Positions 9,904 through 21,884 of a stretch of DNA of 64,000 nucleotides are shown piece by piece (position 1 is the first letter of the stretch; each line of letters opens with the position of its first letter). The notes under the pieces are model-generated. The model saw only the letters and a program-made list of their open reading frames with translations, ran no database searches and had not been told where the DNA came from. The DNA lies in NCBI GenBank assembly GCA_036768485.1, contig JAVLUZ010000154.1, positions 40,854,851 to 40,918,850 of the forward strand. Reading direction: 5' to 3'. The position numbers and the translations under genes were made by a program. Source of the stretch: Mermis nigrescens (lineage: Eukaryota > Nematoda > Enoplea > Mermithida > Mermithidae).

Positions 9904-12900
9904 CAGTGTTGCCAGGTCCCAAAATTCAGATTCTCCTGCACAGAGGTAAAATTGGGGAAAAATTCTCCTGCAATTCTCCTGAAAATATTTTGATTCTCCT
10001 GAAAATTCTCCTGGCTCATATTTTGCAGGAAAGGTTGTACAGCAGATCTACAATTGTATGTACACATGCATATCAAGCATGCTCAGGCCAATTTACCTTG
10101 GTTCACCCAACTATTTTATTCTGATCTCTTGCCTGTTAATCCTAAGGACACTCAAGGCTAAATAATGAACATTAATTCTCTCACAAAAAGCTCATGGAGC
10201 ATATCTGCATTATACAGGCAGATGCAAAAATAATGGAAGACTAATGCTGCACCACGAAGTATGACATTTTATTCAACATCAACAGCTGACAAACATTCAA
10301 TAACAAATTCCTGATCTTCATCAGGAGCTACATTTTTGGTCATGTAAATAGAATCCGTAAAGCGCAACAACATCTGTTTTGATGGCTTAAAGCTAGAAAG
10401 AGATATATTCCATAAGATAAAGGCATAACGAACAGTGATCACAGCATCAACTGAATGGCACAATAAGCGATTTCTTAACTTATTTTTAACGATATATAAA
10501 ATTTCTGAAAAGAGCCCTGTTTGCAGATGTCTTTTGAAAGAATAAATAATACTTTATTACTAATTAGTGATCGACCGGGGCGACTTTTTTGGCCGGGGCC
10601 GGGGCTGGCCAGGGTCAGACAAGAAAAATATTATTGCATGACACATACTTGGGGTGGGCATAGGAAAAGTAATAATGAGCAACTGCTCCATTCAGTAGTC
10701 AATGGTAAGTGCAAAGCTAGGTGCGCCTTTTCATATCAAGTTTTATTACTATTTATGTCACAAGAAACAAATTTAGTCCAGTGTTTCATTGTCTGAATCA
10801 TCAATCAAGTCTATGTCGCTGCTATTAGCACACTCTATATCATTTGAATCTTTGCTACTGCTACTGCTGCTATAGCGATTGGATGCAATAGATATTGGAT
10901 GTAATAAATGAGACATCACACATTCCCATAAGGGGGAGGGGTATAAGCCCCCTCAGGGTCCAAGACACAAGTCACTGTCAGACGATTTTTGGTGAAAACC
11001 TTTTGAATTTTTTGAACTTAATTTTTTAGTATGGCAAAAGTGTACCTAACTATTAGAATTTCACGAAGTGATACATTATTTTAGAATGTGAGCTAGAGTA
11101 AATAGATAAATTATCACTATAAAACATGCATGTGATCGCTTAAAATTTTATGAGGGTCCCTCAGTATACATGTAACAGCTGGAAATCTAGGGTAGGGGTC
11201 CCTCGCCATTTTTAGAAGGAGGGGTTAGCTACTAGATCGAAAATAAAAAAATAGCCAAAAAAGCGCAGGTTTTCGCCAAAAAATGGGGGATGGTGGTTAA
11301 ATATTTTCTGACTTTCAAGGATGTTTGTGGCTTCAAAGCGTGGATGGGGGATGGCCCAAACCCCTGTCACATGTATATTTCTCGGCCATTTTCAGGGGAA
11401 GCGGGTAAGCGGCTCCATTTTTGCAGCCGCTTACCCCCTGAAAATCTTTAAAATGGTAGAATTTGCAATAAAAGACCATGCTTCTAAATGTGATAATTCG
11501 GCCTGAATTTAGTTGATAATATTAGATCGGCGCGAAATGCCGAAATTTTTATGAGCTATTGATGGAATTCACACATAAAACTCGACTGAGAAAGCTAAAA
11601 CAACTTGTACTACAAAATCAGAAGTATTACAAAAATTGTAATATGCGAATTTAATCTGGTAATAAGCAACACTGCGCTTAGAATGGAAAAATGGAAAAAT
11701 GACAAATATTCAGAAACCCAAAAATTAGCCAAATACACTACTAAAGGTCGAAAAACTGTTCTACCACACTGAAATCGTTACTGTACCATATTAAAGTATA
11801 CAAAAATTTGCATGTACAAAACAGTTTTTTTGTATTCGCCAAAGATTTTTCCCGATGTACAAAGACTTTTTCAGGACTATCTTTGTACATGTACAAAGAT
11901 TTTTGGGAAAATAAAATCTGTAAAATTTCCAAAAAATTTTCGGCGCTTCGCTCCGATATGAAAAATTGTCTGTCCATATATCTTTAAAATGGCAAAATTT
12001 GTATTTAGAATGGAAAAATGTCAAATTTTTAGGCGCTTTGCGCCGTTTTAAGACAATTTTAGTAATTTTTGGCGTTAGAAACCCAGAAATTAGCTAAAAT
12101 ATACAATCAAAAGTCAAAAGACCCTGTTTTACCACACTAAAATCGCTACTGTACCATATTATAGTAACCAAAAATTTGTGTGTACAAACTGTACAAAGAC
12201 TTTTGGGGACCATCTTCGAACATGCACAAACGGACCGTGTACAAAAAAAATCACTGGTACAAAATGTAGAAAGACTTTTGAGTACCATCTTTGTTCATGT
12301 ATATACAAAGGTACATTGTACAAAAAAACACTGTCACATACTGATTGTATGCGAAAATGTGTATGTTTAAAAATATATTTATATAATATAGCTACAAAAA
12401 TTTGTTAGCTCATACAAAGACCTTTTCGGAGATCTTTGTACAAGCACAAGAAGCTCGTACAACAAAATAGAGTCAGCTAATAATAGTCCACCACTTAATT
12501 TTCTGGTCCTCCAATTCGGGATCTCACCCTCCCTCAACTCTGGACCTTAGGAAACTATTTGAGACATACTTAGTTTATCGGATCGGACGCAATTCTGCAG
12601 CGTAGTTTACATTCGCTTATGATTAACCTCCGTCCTTATAACAATTACACAAGAAACGCGTTTCAAAGCACGCGGTTCCCATTCAATTGAATGTAAAAGT
12701 GTTTTTTGTAGAAATAGTTTGTTGAAAAAGTACAATTTCCAACTAGAAATAGAACGTATTTGTCAACTCTAAATGTTTTGGCCATAGCTATGAATGAATG
12801 AGTTAAAAGCAGCATTTAGTTTAAATAAGTCAAGTTGAGGAATCGAAAACATGCAGATTTTCCTGAACATTTATTCATTAAAAGCTCATTTATACACAGT

Positions 12901-13662
12901 AGCAAAGTTATAACAAAGACTAAGTAAGTATACATATGGTCTAATCAGTACAGTTCTCAAAATTAACACTTGCTCATTGATAAATAAGTGTCAGTATCAC
13001 AGCCTGTAGAAAATACGAATTACACTAAATTTTTTCCCGGCCCCGGCCATTTTTAACCTTGCCCCGGCCGAGGCCGGGGATGCTGCAAAATGGCCGGGGA
13101 TTGCCGGGGCCCCGGTCGATCACTTTTACTAATTGTATGTACTTCAGTAGCAAGCAAATCCTTACGTTTTGAAATATATCAAAAAAAATGTTTATAGGCG
13201 CTTTGCAAACGTCTATGAAACTGATAAAAACAATTAGACGGTGTGTAAAGCTATGTATTTCTGCACTTCGTGATATTAAGTGAATAAATAAATGAATGAT
13301 TTACTACGGAAGCACGAAACTTATTTGGATATAGTTATAACTTAACACTTAGGTAGGTCTTAACTATGAAGAAATAAATTCTTAATGTGAAACAACTAAC
13401 TAAGTACAGTAAGTACAGTAAGAAGGTTAATGTATGATAATCATTATAACTTGCTGTTTAAGTTTTGAAAATTCTCCTGAATTCTCCTGAATTTTCAGGA
13501 TTCTCCTGAATTCTCCTGACATTTTAAAATTCTCCTGCATTCTCCTGCAGGTTTACAATTTCTCCTGAAATTTCTCCTGAAAAGCCCATTCTCCTGCTCC
13601 TGCTCCTGAAAATTTTAGATTCTCCTGAATTCAGGAGAATTCTCCTGCACCTGGCAACCCTG
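9904..13662. mobile_element. hAT-like element with TTCTCCTGAA subterminal arrays, hosting copy C
   Basis: Ends CAGTGTTGCCAGGT and (inverted) CAGGGTTGCCAGGT, with CCTAACTT duplicated exactly at 9896-9903 and 13663-13670. Many copies of TTCTCCTGAA follow the left end (9930-10020) and precede the right end (13465-13650), partly as inverted pairs. Such subterminal arrays are the usual transposase-binding regions of hAT elements. The termini almost match those of the hAT at 51395-53355. Without the nested element (10566-13124) it is about 1.2 kb, with no clear transposase. Confidence 0.85.
10566..13125. mobile_element. GC-ended element with 9-bp target duplication (copy C, 2.56 kb)
   Basis: Ends AGTGATCGACCGGGG and CCCCGGTCGATCACT, each next to CCGGGGCCGGGG-type blocks. 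TTACTAATT is duplicated exactly at 10557-10565 and 13126-13134, again with one extra base after the right end. It contains a smaller MITE with TACATGTAACAG ends (about 11166-11376), GGCGC hairpins (11529, 12032) and several CTTTGTACATGTACAAAG palindromes. No transposase reading frame longer than about 90 codons is credible. It is a close relative of copy D. Confidence 0.85.
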
Positions 13663-13670
13663 CCTAACTT

Positions 13671-14209
13671 GGCATATCACAGTAATTGCCACATTTGATT
13701 TAATATGGTTAAAATACACCGGTCAACTTACTTGCTTTTAAAATAAATTAGTAGACGTATGTAGACACCCCTATTATTTTGACCTAATAATCACTTGCAT
13801 TCCGGAATACTGCACAAATGGCTTCTTCAATCATGCTATCAAAGCAGCTGATTGCATCAAATTTCTTCTTACTTAAGTGTAATATGCTTTGCTTATCACG
13901 TGGTACATCCAAAAAAACTGCAACAAGAACCTAAACCGTAAGGTATTCTGCTAAAGCAATAAGCCGTAGAGGAAAAATGGGCCATTTGCAATGGAACAGA
14001 CTATAGTATCACTTTTGAAACTCCGACTTTTTAGGTTGATTTTTATATAATTATAAAATGTATAGTGTTACTATTTTATAGATCGATCAGAATTGGAAAC
14101 CATTTTGCGCAATAGGTACATGTGTTAGAAATTCTCCAAACGTGAGGTATTATAAAGAAAATTTAAATATTTTAGTGATTTTTTTGTTGGGCGCTTGTGG
14201 GCGGAATTA
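13671..14209. repeat. AT-rich dispersed repeat with GGGCCATTT-type segments
   Basis: The segment near 13975 (AAATGGGCCATTTGC then CAGACTATAG) recurs near 15100 and 15550. This suggests an old inverted or tandem repeat that now includes the small MITE at 14210. No gene seen. Confidence 0.35.
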
Positions 14210-14374
14210 TAGTCTGTTTCTCATAACTTCGTTCATAAATTCTTAGAATTTCTGTCGACAGTAGGCCGAGGGTTACGATAATTATATATTAGATCAATGC
14301 TATAATCGCAATCTGTCAGCTTATTGCTGTAGATAGTTTTAAAATTTATGACCGAAGCTGTGTGAAACAGACTA
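14210..14374. mobile_element. TA-flanked mini-MITE (Tc1/mariner-like)
   Basis: Ends TAGTCTGTTTC and GAAACAGACTA are inverted and continue into similar CATAACTTCG/CGAAGCTGTG stretches. The flanks are TA on both sides (14208-14209, 14375-14376). A truncated relative starts at 50799 with the same terminus and the same interior order. At 165 bases it is non-autonomous. Confidence 0.65.
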
Positions 14375-14379
14375 TAGGT

Positions 14380-16190
14380 AATTGATTACCGGTGTATTCA
14401 TGATTTTGCTTATAAATGTACAGAGGTGCTATGCAATTTAAAAAACAAATACTTAGAAGTTAAACCCGTAAGTTTGATGTTATATGGCATCTCGATACTA
14501 TTGAATATTTGCGCTGAAAGCGATATGCAGCCTGAGTTGGCGGGTTACGCACGCAACAGAGCAAGGGACGTACTATGTAACCACAATTTTGTTTTGAAGG
14601 GAGTACGAAAAATTTGACGTAGACATCCCGAGAACCATTATGAAATGCGTGAAATAAGAGCGTTTTTGAGCGTTTCTCGGCAAGCTCTATGCAGTGCTAA
14701 TATAAATTGCGATAATGAAGTTTTGAAAGTTTTCACTTTATTTTATACTTGAAACACAGTTCTTTAATTGAAAAATAATTTCCCAGCTTTTTAATCTTTG
14801 TGTTTTACCAAGAAGAACTAAGAAGTCGGCGCGAAGCGCCGAAAAAATATTTCATGTTCTACTTATCTGTAGTCCGTTCCATTCCAAATGGCTTATATTA
14901 GCTAAAGTCTTATGACTGTAACAGATTTTCACTGCTCAAATGGCATCTTCAGTTATGCTCTCATAGCGGCTGGTTGCTTTAAACTCTTATTATTGATGTT
15001 TAATGTGCTTTGTTTAACATTTGATGTAACTAACAGACTGCCGCAGCCTCAGCCCATGAAATATTCTGCTACAGTAATAAGTCCGTATAGGAAAAATGGG
15101 CCATTTGGAATAGAACACACTAAATGTAGCTCATACTTGAGCATCTTTGAGTGGGCTAGAAGACCAAGAATATGGATAAACATTACAATCCGGCGCAAAG
15201 CGCCAGAAAAAAATGACATAATTTTCATGTTAATTTATTATTCAATTGATTTTGGCGGCTTAGAAGACAAAACTACATATGAATAAACAATAAATTTGGC
15301 GCGTAGCGCCGAAAAAACTATGGATACTATAGTATAATCCATTCCGAACGGCCCTTTATCGCTTTACAATACCTATATCACTGTAGCAAGCTATTTTACG
15401 GGTTATGTAGGTTGTTGCAGGTGCAGCAGTTTGTTTAATGCGCCGCATGGTAAGCAAAGCAGATTAAGCATCATTCAGAAGAGATTAACGCAATCAGCCG
15501 CTACGAGAACATGATTGAAGAAACCAAATGCAGTAATAGGACTTTCGCGAAAATGGGCCATTTGGACTGTAACAGACTATTGTTAAATAGTAAACTAAAA
15601 ACTTATTTTGCCTTTTTCCCTTTACTCCCCCTCTGCATTTTTTCCATGATGGTTCCATTCTAAGGGAGTCAAAATCCTACTGATCCCCTCTGGTTACGTC
15701 CATTCAAAGGACTCGGGAATCGATGGGGTAGGGTTTTGCTTCAGTAACGACGGAGGGTTTGAGATGCACCGGTTACACAAATATGGTAGGATAGGAACCG
15801 TCTTTTTTCGCGACGTTTTTCGTTTGCTTTTGTCTGATTGAACAATAATGTTATAAGTAAACAATTAGATTATGGAGAAAAGTTTTACAGATAAGCAGTA
15901 CTTGATGTAACTCTCTGTTTTGTGTTATGTATTACTTTAATTCAATTACGCTGCATGTTCAATATTTCAGCTAATTAAATTTAAAGGAAAGGTTTTACTG
16001 TGTTTACTCGCTCGTCAAGTAGCAAGGATTTTCGCCAGGGTGAGTCCAAAAAGTTTTTTCCCTCGGAAATCCATAAAACGGTCAGGGGCCTTCAAATAAT
16101 GTGTTTTGAGGCTTTTCACATCGTCCTGCCATACTTAAGCAATTAAAAATTTATTTTTCTATTAAAATTGTTCTACGTTTCGGACCGAAA
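14380..16190. repeat. Old repeat-derived, non-coding region
   Basis: Contains GGCGC-type hairpins at 14828, 15192 and 15298 and several CAGACTA/AAATGGGCCATTT segments in both orientations. The reading frames here are short, lack family features and run through these repeats. I see no gene. Confidence 0.4.
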
Positions 16191-16364
16191 AAATGTTTAT
16201 TATGTGGGCATTGGTGTAGCTGGTTCACATATGTATTAAGATAGCCACGTTATAGGTACGTATACAGCAAGTAGTATCCGGTGAAAGCTGCCGCCTAACT
16301 GGTTAGATTTGAGTCAAGTCGAAAACAAATAAGGCAGTCATCAGATTTTTCCAGTAGATTCATG

Positions 16365-16512
16365 TGACTGACCAAAATGGTGGTGCCAGCGTTTAAAATA
16401 AGCCTAAGTAATGGGATGCAACTCGCGTCGCTCGCTTCGCTCGCTCCGCTCGTCGCATCCCATTACTCAGGCTTATTTTAAACGCTGGCACCAACATTTT
16501 GGTCAGTCCATG
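16365..16512. repeat. Long hairpin, arms ~55 bases, GC-rich loop
   Basis: The left arm runs from GACTGACCAAAATGG to GGGATGC. The right arm runs from GCATCCCATTACTCAGG to CATTTTGGTCAGTC. The loop is built of CGCTCGCTTCGCTCGCTCC-like steps. Equivalent hairpins occur at 8715-8870 and 58628-58760, and a related one with a different arm at 21305-21440. Confidence 0.75.
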
Positions 16513-16589
16513 ATACTAAGCCTAAGCCTAATCAGCTGGTAAACCAGCAAAACATCACGAATACCTTGCAATCTTTATCGAAATTAACC

Positions 16590-16667
16590 AGCGTTAGTCG
16601 ATTGGTTATGGTTCTGGACTTTAGAGCAAGGGGTCCACGTTTCGAATCCGACTGCCAGCAACTTTCT
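16590..16667 (+). ncRNA. tRNA-like segment (pol III A/B-box-like), part of the repeat
   Basis: Has a TAGTCGATTGG segment like an A box, then TTCTGGACTTTAGAG and a GTTTCGAATCC segment like a B box about 45 bases downstream. The order and spacing resemble a glutamine-type tRNA, but a full cloverleaf with paired acceptor stem is not visible, so I do not call a functional tRNA. Similar segments in minus orientation lie at 8580-8645 and 24015-24105. Confidence 0.4.
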
Positions 16668-17529
16668 CTCGTTTCCTCAGATGCTATCGACAGCACACAT
16701 ACGCCCTTATAATATGACTATGTTAATACATATGTGAACCAGCTACACGAATGCCATTATGTGTTCGGCTAAACGCTAATTCTTTTTACTTTTACTGCAA
16801 TAAAACGATAGAAACTGCCAAAAGATAGAAGAAATCGGCGTAAAGAGGCATAAGCTTAGCCAGGAGTTTTGCCAGGGGTCCGGAAATGCTTTTATATCAA
16901 AAATCCATAAAAACATATAAGAATGCGTCCTAGACGTGGAATAATGCCTTTTTTGGACTATTCACATTCCTGCAACAATTAAAATGCAAAGAGAAATTTT
17001 TTGAATTTTCGCAAATGCTGCACACTTAGCAAGTTTTACTTCTCTGGTAGAACTTTAAATTACAGAGAATGCAACATAAAACCTTTTTGAGGCTGCTGGA
17101 TGGTCAACGTTAAAATTTTAATAAAATTGTCCGAATCATGGTCCTTAATTAAGGTGAGAAATAGATGAAATAGACTGGCGCTAAGCGCGGAAATTTTCTG
17201 ATATTTCCATGTCAGTATGACAGAAGAAATTCTTAAAACGCATGAGGTGTTAATCTTCTGCCGGCTTGTCATGTTCGGAGTAACTTAAGAATATGGTACT
17301 TTCAGAATATTAACAAATGAACTTCAGAAGAGCGGATTCTTTTGCTCAGTACTTAGAACACGTTGAAAGAAAGCGCGGAAAAAAATTTCATCCGTCTATG
17401 ATCAATATTACAACAGCTATGGCTTTCTTTATTTAGCCTCTTCTCGACCTAAACAAGCATCTTCTCGACCTAAGTATTTGAAGATTCAAACAGCTGAATG
17501 CAGAATCACATGTAGATACCCAATTTACG

Positions 17530-17680
17530 TCGACCTAAGCATCTATGCATCGACCTAAGCATCTATACATCGACCTAAGCATCTATACATCGACCTAAGC
17601 ATCTATACATCGACCTAAGCATCTATACATCGATCTGAGCATTTATACATCGACCTAAGCATCAATACATCGACCTGAGC
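17530..17680 (+). repeat. 20-bp tandem satellite (about 8 units)
   Basis: Near-identical units of CATCGACCTAAGCATCTATA in a row, ending in a GGGAGCGACC variant. The reverse-complement array is at about 57186-57345. Single units with the GGGAGCGACC variant are at 55980-56100. Confidence 0.85.
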
Positions 17681-17910
17681 GGGAGCGACCTCGACCTAAG
17701 CCTAAGCCTGAGTATAATAGAAGCAAAAACTTAGATTTTTGTATATCTTATCGAGTAAAACCGAAAAAACATGCAAAAAAAATTGAAAATTTTTTTCAAC
17801 TTTTTTTAAATTTCAAACAGCTTTCTGCGCCTTTTTTTCTTTTTTCTCCTTAACTGCTATGTTTCCTTCCGTAATTTCAACCCATATTATTTATTTCTGA
17901 CAAATGTGTA

Positions 17911-20604
17911 TAGTGATCGACCGGGGCGACTTTTTTGGCCGGGGCTGGGGCGGTACCGGGGCTGAGGAGATCCCCGCCCCGGCCGGGGCCGGGGCCGGGG
18001 TAAGACAAGGAAATAATGAGCGACTGCTCCATTCAGTAGTAAATGGCAAGCGCAAAGTTAGTTGCGCCTTTTCATATCAAGTTTTATTACTATTTATGTC
18101 ACAAGAAACAAATTTAGTCCAGTGTTTCATTGTTTGAATCATCAATAAAGTCTATGTTGCTGCGTTTAGCACACTCTATATCATTTAAATCTTCGCTACT
18201 GCTACTGGTGCTGTAGCGATTGGATGCAATAGGTATTGGATGTAATAAATGAGACATCACACATTCCCATAAGGGGGAGGGGTATGACCTCCTCAGGGTC
18301 CAAGACACAAGTCACTGTCAGACGATTTTTGGTGAAAACCTTTCGAATTTTTCGAACTTAATTTTCAGTATGGCAAAAGTGTACCTAACTATTAGAATTT
18401 CATGAAGTGATACATTATTTTAGAATGTGAAATAGAGTAAATAGATAAACTATCACTATAAAACATGCATGTAATCACTTAAAATTTTGTGAGGGTCTCT
18501 CAGTATACATGTAACGGCTGGAAATCTAGGGTAGGGGTCCCTCGCCATTTTTAGAAGGAGGGGGTTAGCGACTAGATCAAAAATGGTAAAAACACATAAA
18601 AATAGCCAAAAAAGCGCAGGTTTTCGCCAAAAAATGGGGGAGGGTGGTCAAATATTTTCTGACTTTCAAGGAAGTTCGGGGCTTCAGAGCGTGGATGAGG
18701 AATGGCCCAAACCCCCTGTCACATGTATATTTCTCGGCCATTTTCAGGGGAAGGGGGGTAAGCGGCTCCATTTTTGCAGCCGCTTACCCCTGAAAATCTT
18801 TAAAATGGTAGAATTTGCAATAAGGAATTCTACACCTTTTTACAGTTTTTGTTCTTCAATAATCTTTGTACATGTACAAAGGCGGTCCTGAAACGTCTTT
18901 ATACACCAGCAAAAATCTTCGCCAAATACAAAAAGACTTGCTTCTAAATGTGATAATTCGGCCTGAATTTAGTTGATAATATTAGTTGGGCGCGAAGTGC
19001 CGAAATTTTTATGAGCTTCTGATGGAATTCACACATAAAACTCGATTGAGAAAGCTAAAACAACTTGTACTATAAAATCAGAAATATTACAAAAATTGTA
19101 ATATGCGAATTAAATCTTGTAAAAAGCAACACTACGCTTAGAATGGAAAAATGGAAAAATGTAAAATATTCAGAAACCCAAAAATTAGCCAAATACACTA
19201 CAAAAGGTCGAAAAACTATGTTCTACCACACTGAAATCGTTACTGTACCATATTAAAGTATACAAAAACTTGCATGTACAAAACAGTGTTTTTTTGTATT
19301 CGCCAAAGATTTTTCTCGATGTACAAAGACTTTTTCAGGACTATCTTTGTACATGTACAAAGCTTTTTGGGAAGATAAAAACTGTAAAAAGGTGCAAAAT
19401 TCCAAAATTTTTCCGGCGCTTCGCTCCGATATGAAAAATTGTCTGTCCTATATATCTTTAAAATGGCAAAATTTGTATTTAGAATAGAAAAATGTCAAAT
19501 TTCTAGGCGCTTCGTGCCGTTTTGAGACAATTTTAGTAATTTTTGGTGTTAGAAACCCAGAAATTAGCTAAAATATACAATCAAAAGTCAAAAGACCCTG
19601 TTTTACCACACTAAAATCGCTACTGTACCATATTATAGTAACCAAAAATTTGTGTGTACAAAATGTACAAAGACTTTTGGGGACCATCTTTGTACATGCA
19701 CAAACGGACCGTGTACAAAAAAACACTGGTACAAAATCTACAAAGACATTTGGGTACCATCTTTGTTCATGTATATACAAAGGTACATTGTACAAAAAAC
19801 ACTGTCATATACTGATAGTATGCGAAAATAGTTATGTTTAAAAATATATTTATATAATATAGCTACAAAAATTTGTTAGCTCATACAAAGACCTTTTCGG
19901 AAATCTTTGTACAAGCACAAGAAGCTCGCACAACAACATAGAGTCGGCTAATAATAGTCCACCACTCAATTTTCTGGTCCTCCAATTTGGGATTTCATCC
20001 CTCCTTCAAATCTGGACCTTAGGAAACTATTTGAGACATGTTTAGTTTATTGGATCGGATGCGATTCTGCAGCATAGTTTACATTCGCCTATAACTAACC
20101 TCCGTCCTTATAACTATTACACAAGAAACGCGTTTTGTAGCACGCGGTTCCCATTCAATTAAATGTAAAAGTGTTTTTTGTAAAAATAGTTTGTTGAAAA
20201 CGTACAATTTCCAACTAGAAATAGAACGTATTTGTCAACTCTAAATCTTTTAGCCATAGCTATGAATGAATGAGTTAGAAGTAGCATTTAGTTTAAATAA
20301 GGTAAGTGGAGGAATCGAAAACATGCAGATTTTTCTAAACATTTATTCAGTAAAAGCTAATTTATACACAGTAGCAAAGTTATAACAAGGATTAAGTAAG
20401 TATACATATGGTCTAATGAGTACAGTTCTCAAAATTAACACTTGCTCATTGATAAATAAGTGTCAGTATCACAGCCTGTACAAAATACGAATAACACTAA
20501 ATTTTTCCCCGGCCCCGGCCATTTTTTGACCTTGCCCCGGCCGGGGCCGGGATGCTTAAAAATGGCCGGGATTGCCGGGCCGGGCCGAACCCCGGTCAAT
20601 CACT
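17911..20604. mobile_element. GC-ended element (copy D, 2.7 kb), empty site preserved near 56930
   Basis: Ends TAGTGATCGACCGGGG and CCCCGGTCAATCACT, with ATGTGTA on both sides. Copy D is colinear with copy C over most of its length but has an extra ~110 bases near 18835-18945. The reverse complement of 56880-56960 gives the host sequence continuous across this point (ACAAATGTGTATGTAAGTCC), which places the insertion independently. No coding capacity is seen. Confidence 0.85.
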
Positions 20605-21004
20605 ATGTGTAAGTCCTTGGATCGAGCCGTTTAATCGTCCCACACAACACCAAAATCGAGAGTTGCCTGCAACTTTGCAAGTACGGCTCAGATTTTCACC
20701 AAATTTTTTTTCCGCGCTTCAATTTATCATGTTCTACCATTTTGGCAAAAAAAATTTTGGCATTCCGTATTCGTTTTGCACCTTTTCCGAAAGTACCATA
20801 TTCTTAAGTTTAGCCGTCATGTTTCCTATGCTAAGCAGCTTTTCAAAACGCAATCTGCTCAAATCTCACGAATTTTCTCTACACCTTTGATTTTTTATTG
20901 ACTAGAAAGGTTTGCAAATAGGTAACTTCATCTTCTCATGGCGGCAAACGCTTTATTTAGTTCACTTCACTGTTTGTTGCCATTAAGCTAAAATAATAGC
21001 CAAA

Positions 21005-21760
21005 ACTAGAATAAATCGGCGTGAAGCGCCGAATTTCTGTTTATTTTGGGCGAATTATAGACTACATCCATTTCGCTTATTTAAAAAATAGCGTCTTTAT
21101 GCGATTTCAAGCAGGAACCTTTAACGTAAAAGTTGAAAAAAACAGACGGAAAAGCCTTTGATTGAAATAAACTTTAAATAAACTTCATTTTCCAAGCTTC
21201 ATTTCCGTCCGTTTTTTCAATTTTTCTATTGAAAAATACTCTTTGAATTCGAATAAAAACGCTATTGTCACCTTAAACGACGTTATATTTGGGCTCTGTG
21301 CGTCTTCAAATTGGTGCCAGGGATGATCTGAGCCTAAGAAAAAGATGGGGCAAAAATTGCTCCGCTCGCTTCGCTTGCTCCGCAATTTTCACCCCATTTG
21401 TCTCAAGTTTAGATCATTCCCTGGCACCAATGTGAAGGCACATAACTAAGCCTAAGCCTAAAAAATAAATATTAGAGAGACATAGGAAGAAATTGACGCT
21501 AGCACCCTTATTTGATAAAATATACGTAATTCTTCCCTTTCTAACTAACCCTAACAAAAAAGAATGATCACCGGATGATTTGCATGACTTAATTATTATA
21601 ATTACTGAAGTATAAATCCAATTCTATTATTACATCTATCTATTCTAGATATAAGCCTTTATTCCTAACAAATCATCGCAGAACAGCGTTACGCAACTGC
21701 ATAGCTTCATTTTAAAAAATTCTGAATTCTTCTAAGGGGGAATTCCCCTCCCTTCCACTG
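21005..21760. repeat. Hairpin MITE-like sequence and flanking repeats
   Basis: At about 21305-21440 the arms GGTGCCAGGGATGATCT and AGATCATTCCCTGGCACC flank a GCTCCGCTCGCTTCGC-type loop, like the loop in the hairpins at 16365 and 8715 but with different arms. Copies of CCTAAGCCTAA lie beside it. No gene seen. Confidence 0.55.
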
Positions 21761-21884
21761 GCTACACCAGTGGTTTTTGTGAACCAAAATTTCGAGATGT
21801 TGAAAAAAATTTGGGCTTGGTTCACATTGTGGAAAATTTTTGTAATGCAAAAATGCGTTCTAGAAAAATAAAATTCTGAATTTT

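Larger units (their letters stand above)
16207..16755 (+). mobile_element. Complete inverted-repeat element with internal hairpin and tRNA-like module
   Basis: Terminal repeats of about 32 bases (left begins GGCATTGGTGTAGCTGG, right inverted begins GGCATTCGTGTAGCTGG) differ at one position. ATTATGTG is duplicated exactly at 16199-16206 and 16756-16763. Inside are a long hairpin (about 16365-16512) and a tRNA-like stretch (16590-16667). The 8-bp duplication points to a hAT-like mobiliser. Other copies: 8519-9532, part at 24000-24170, and 58217-58768. Confidence 0.85.
17276..20815. mobile_element. hAT-like element with satellite core, interrupted by copy D
   Basis: The left end GGAGTAACTTAAGAATATGG and the right end, inverted, GGCTAAACTTAAGAATATGG flank the unit. 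GTCATGTT is duplicated exactly at 17268-17275 and 20816-20823. The left half carries the 20-bp satellite at 17530-17680. Copy D is inserted at 17911-20604. An inverted copy without that insertion lies at about 56366-57590. Confidence 0.8.

Noticed and set aside
16590..16667. Functional tRNA gene
   Set aside because: The acceptor stem does not pair, the box spacing is only approximate, and the segment occurs in several element copies.
17530..17680. CRISPR-like or telomeric array
   Set aside because: Direct 20-bp tandem units without spacers, located inside a transposon and repeated in its relative.
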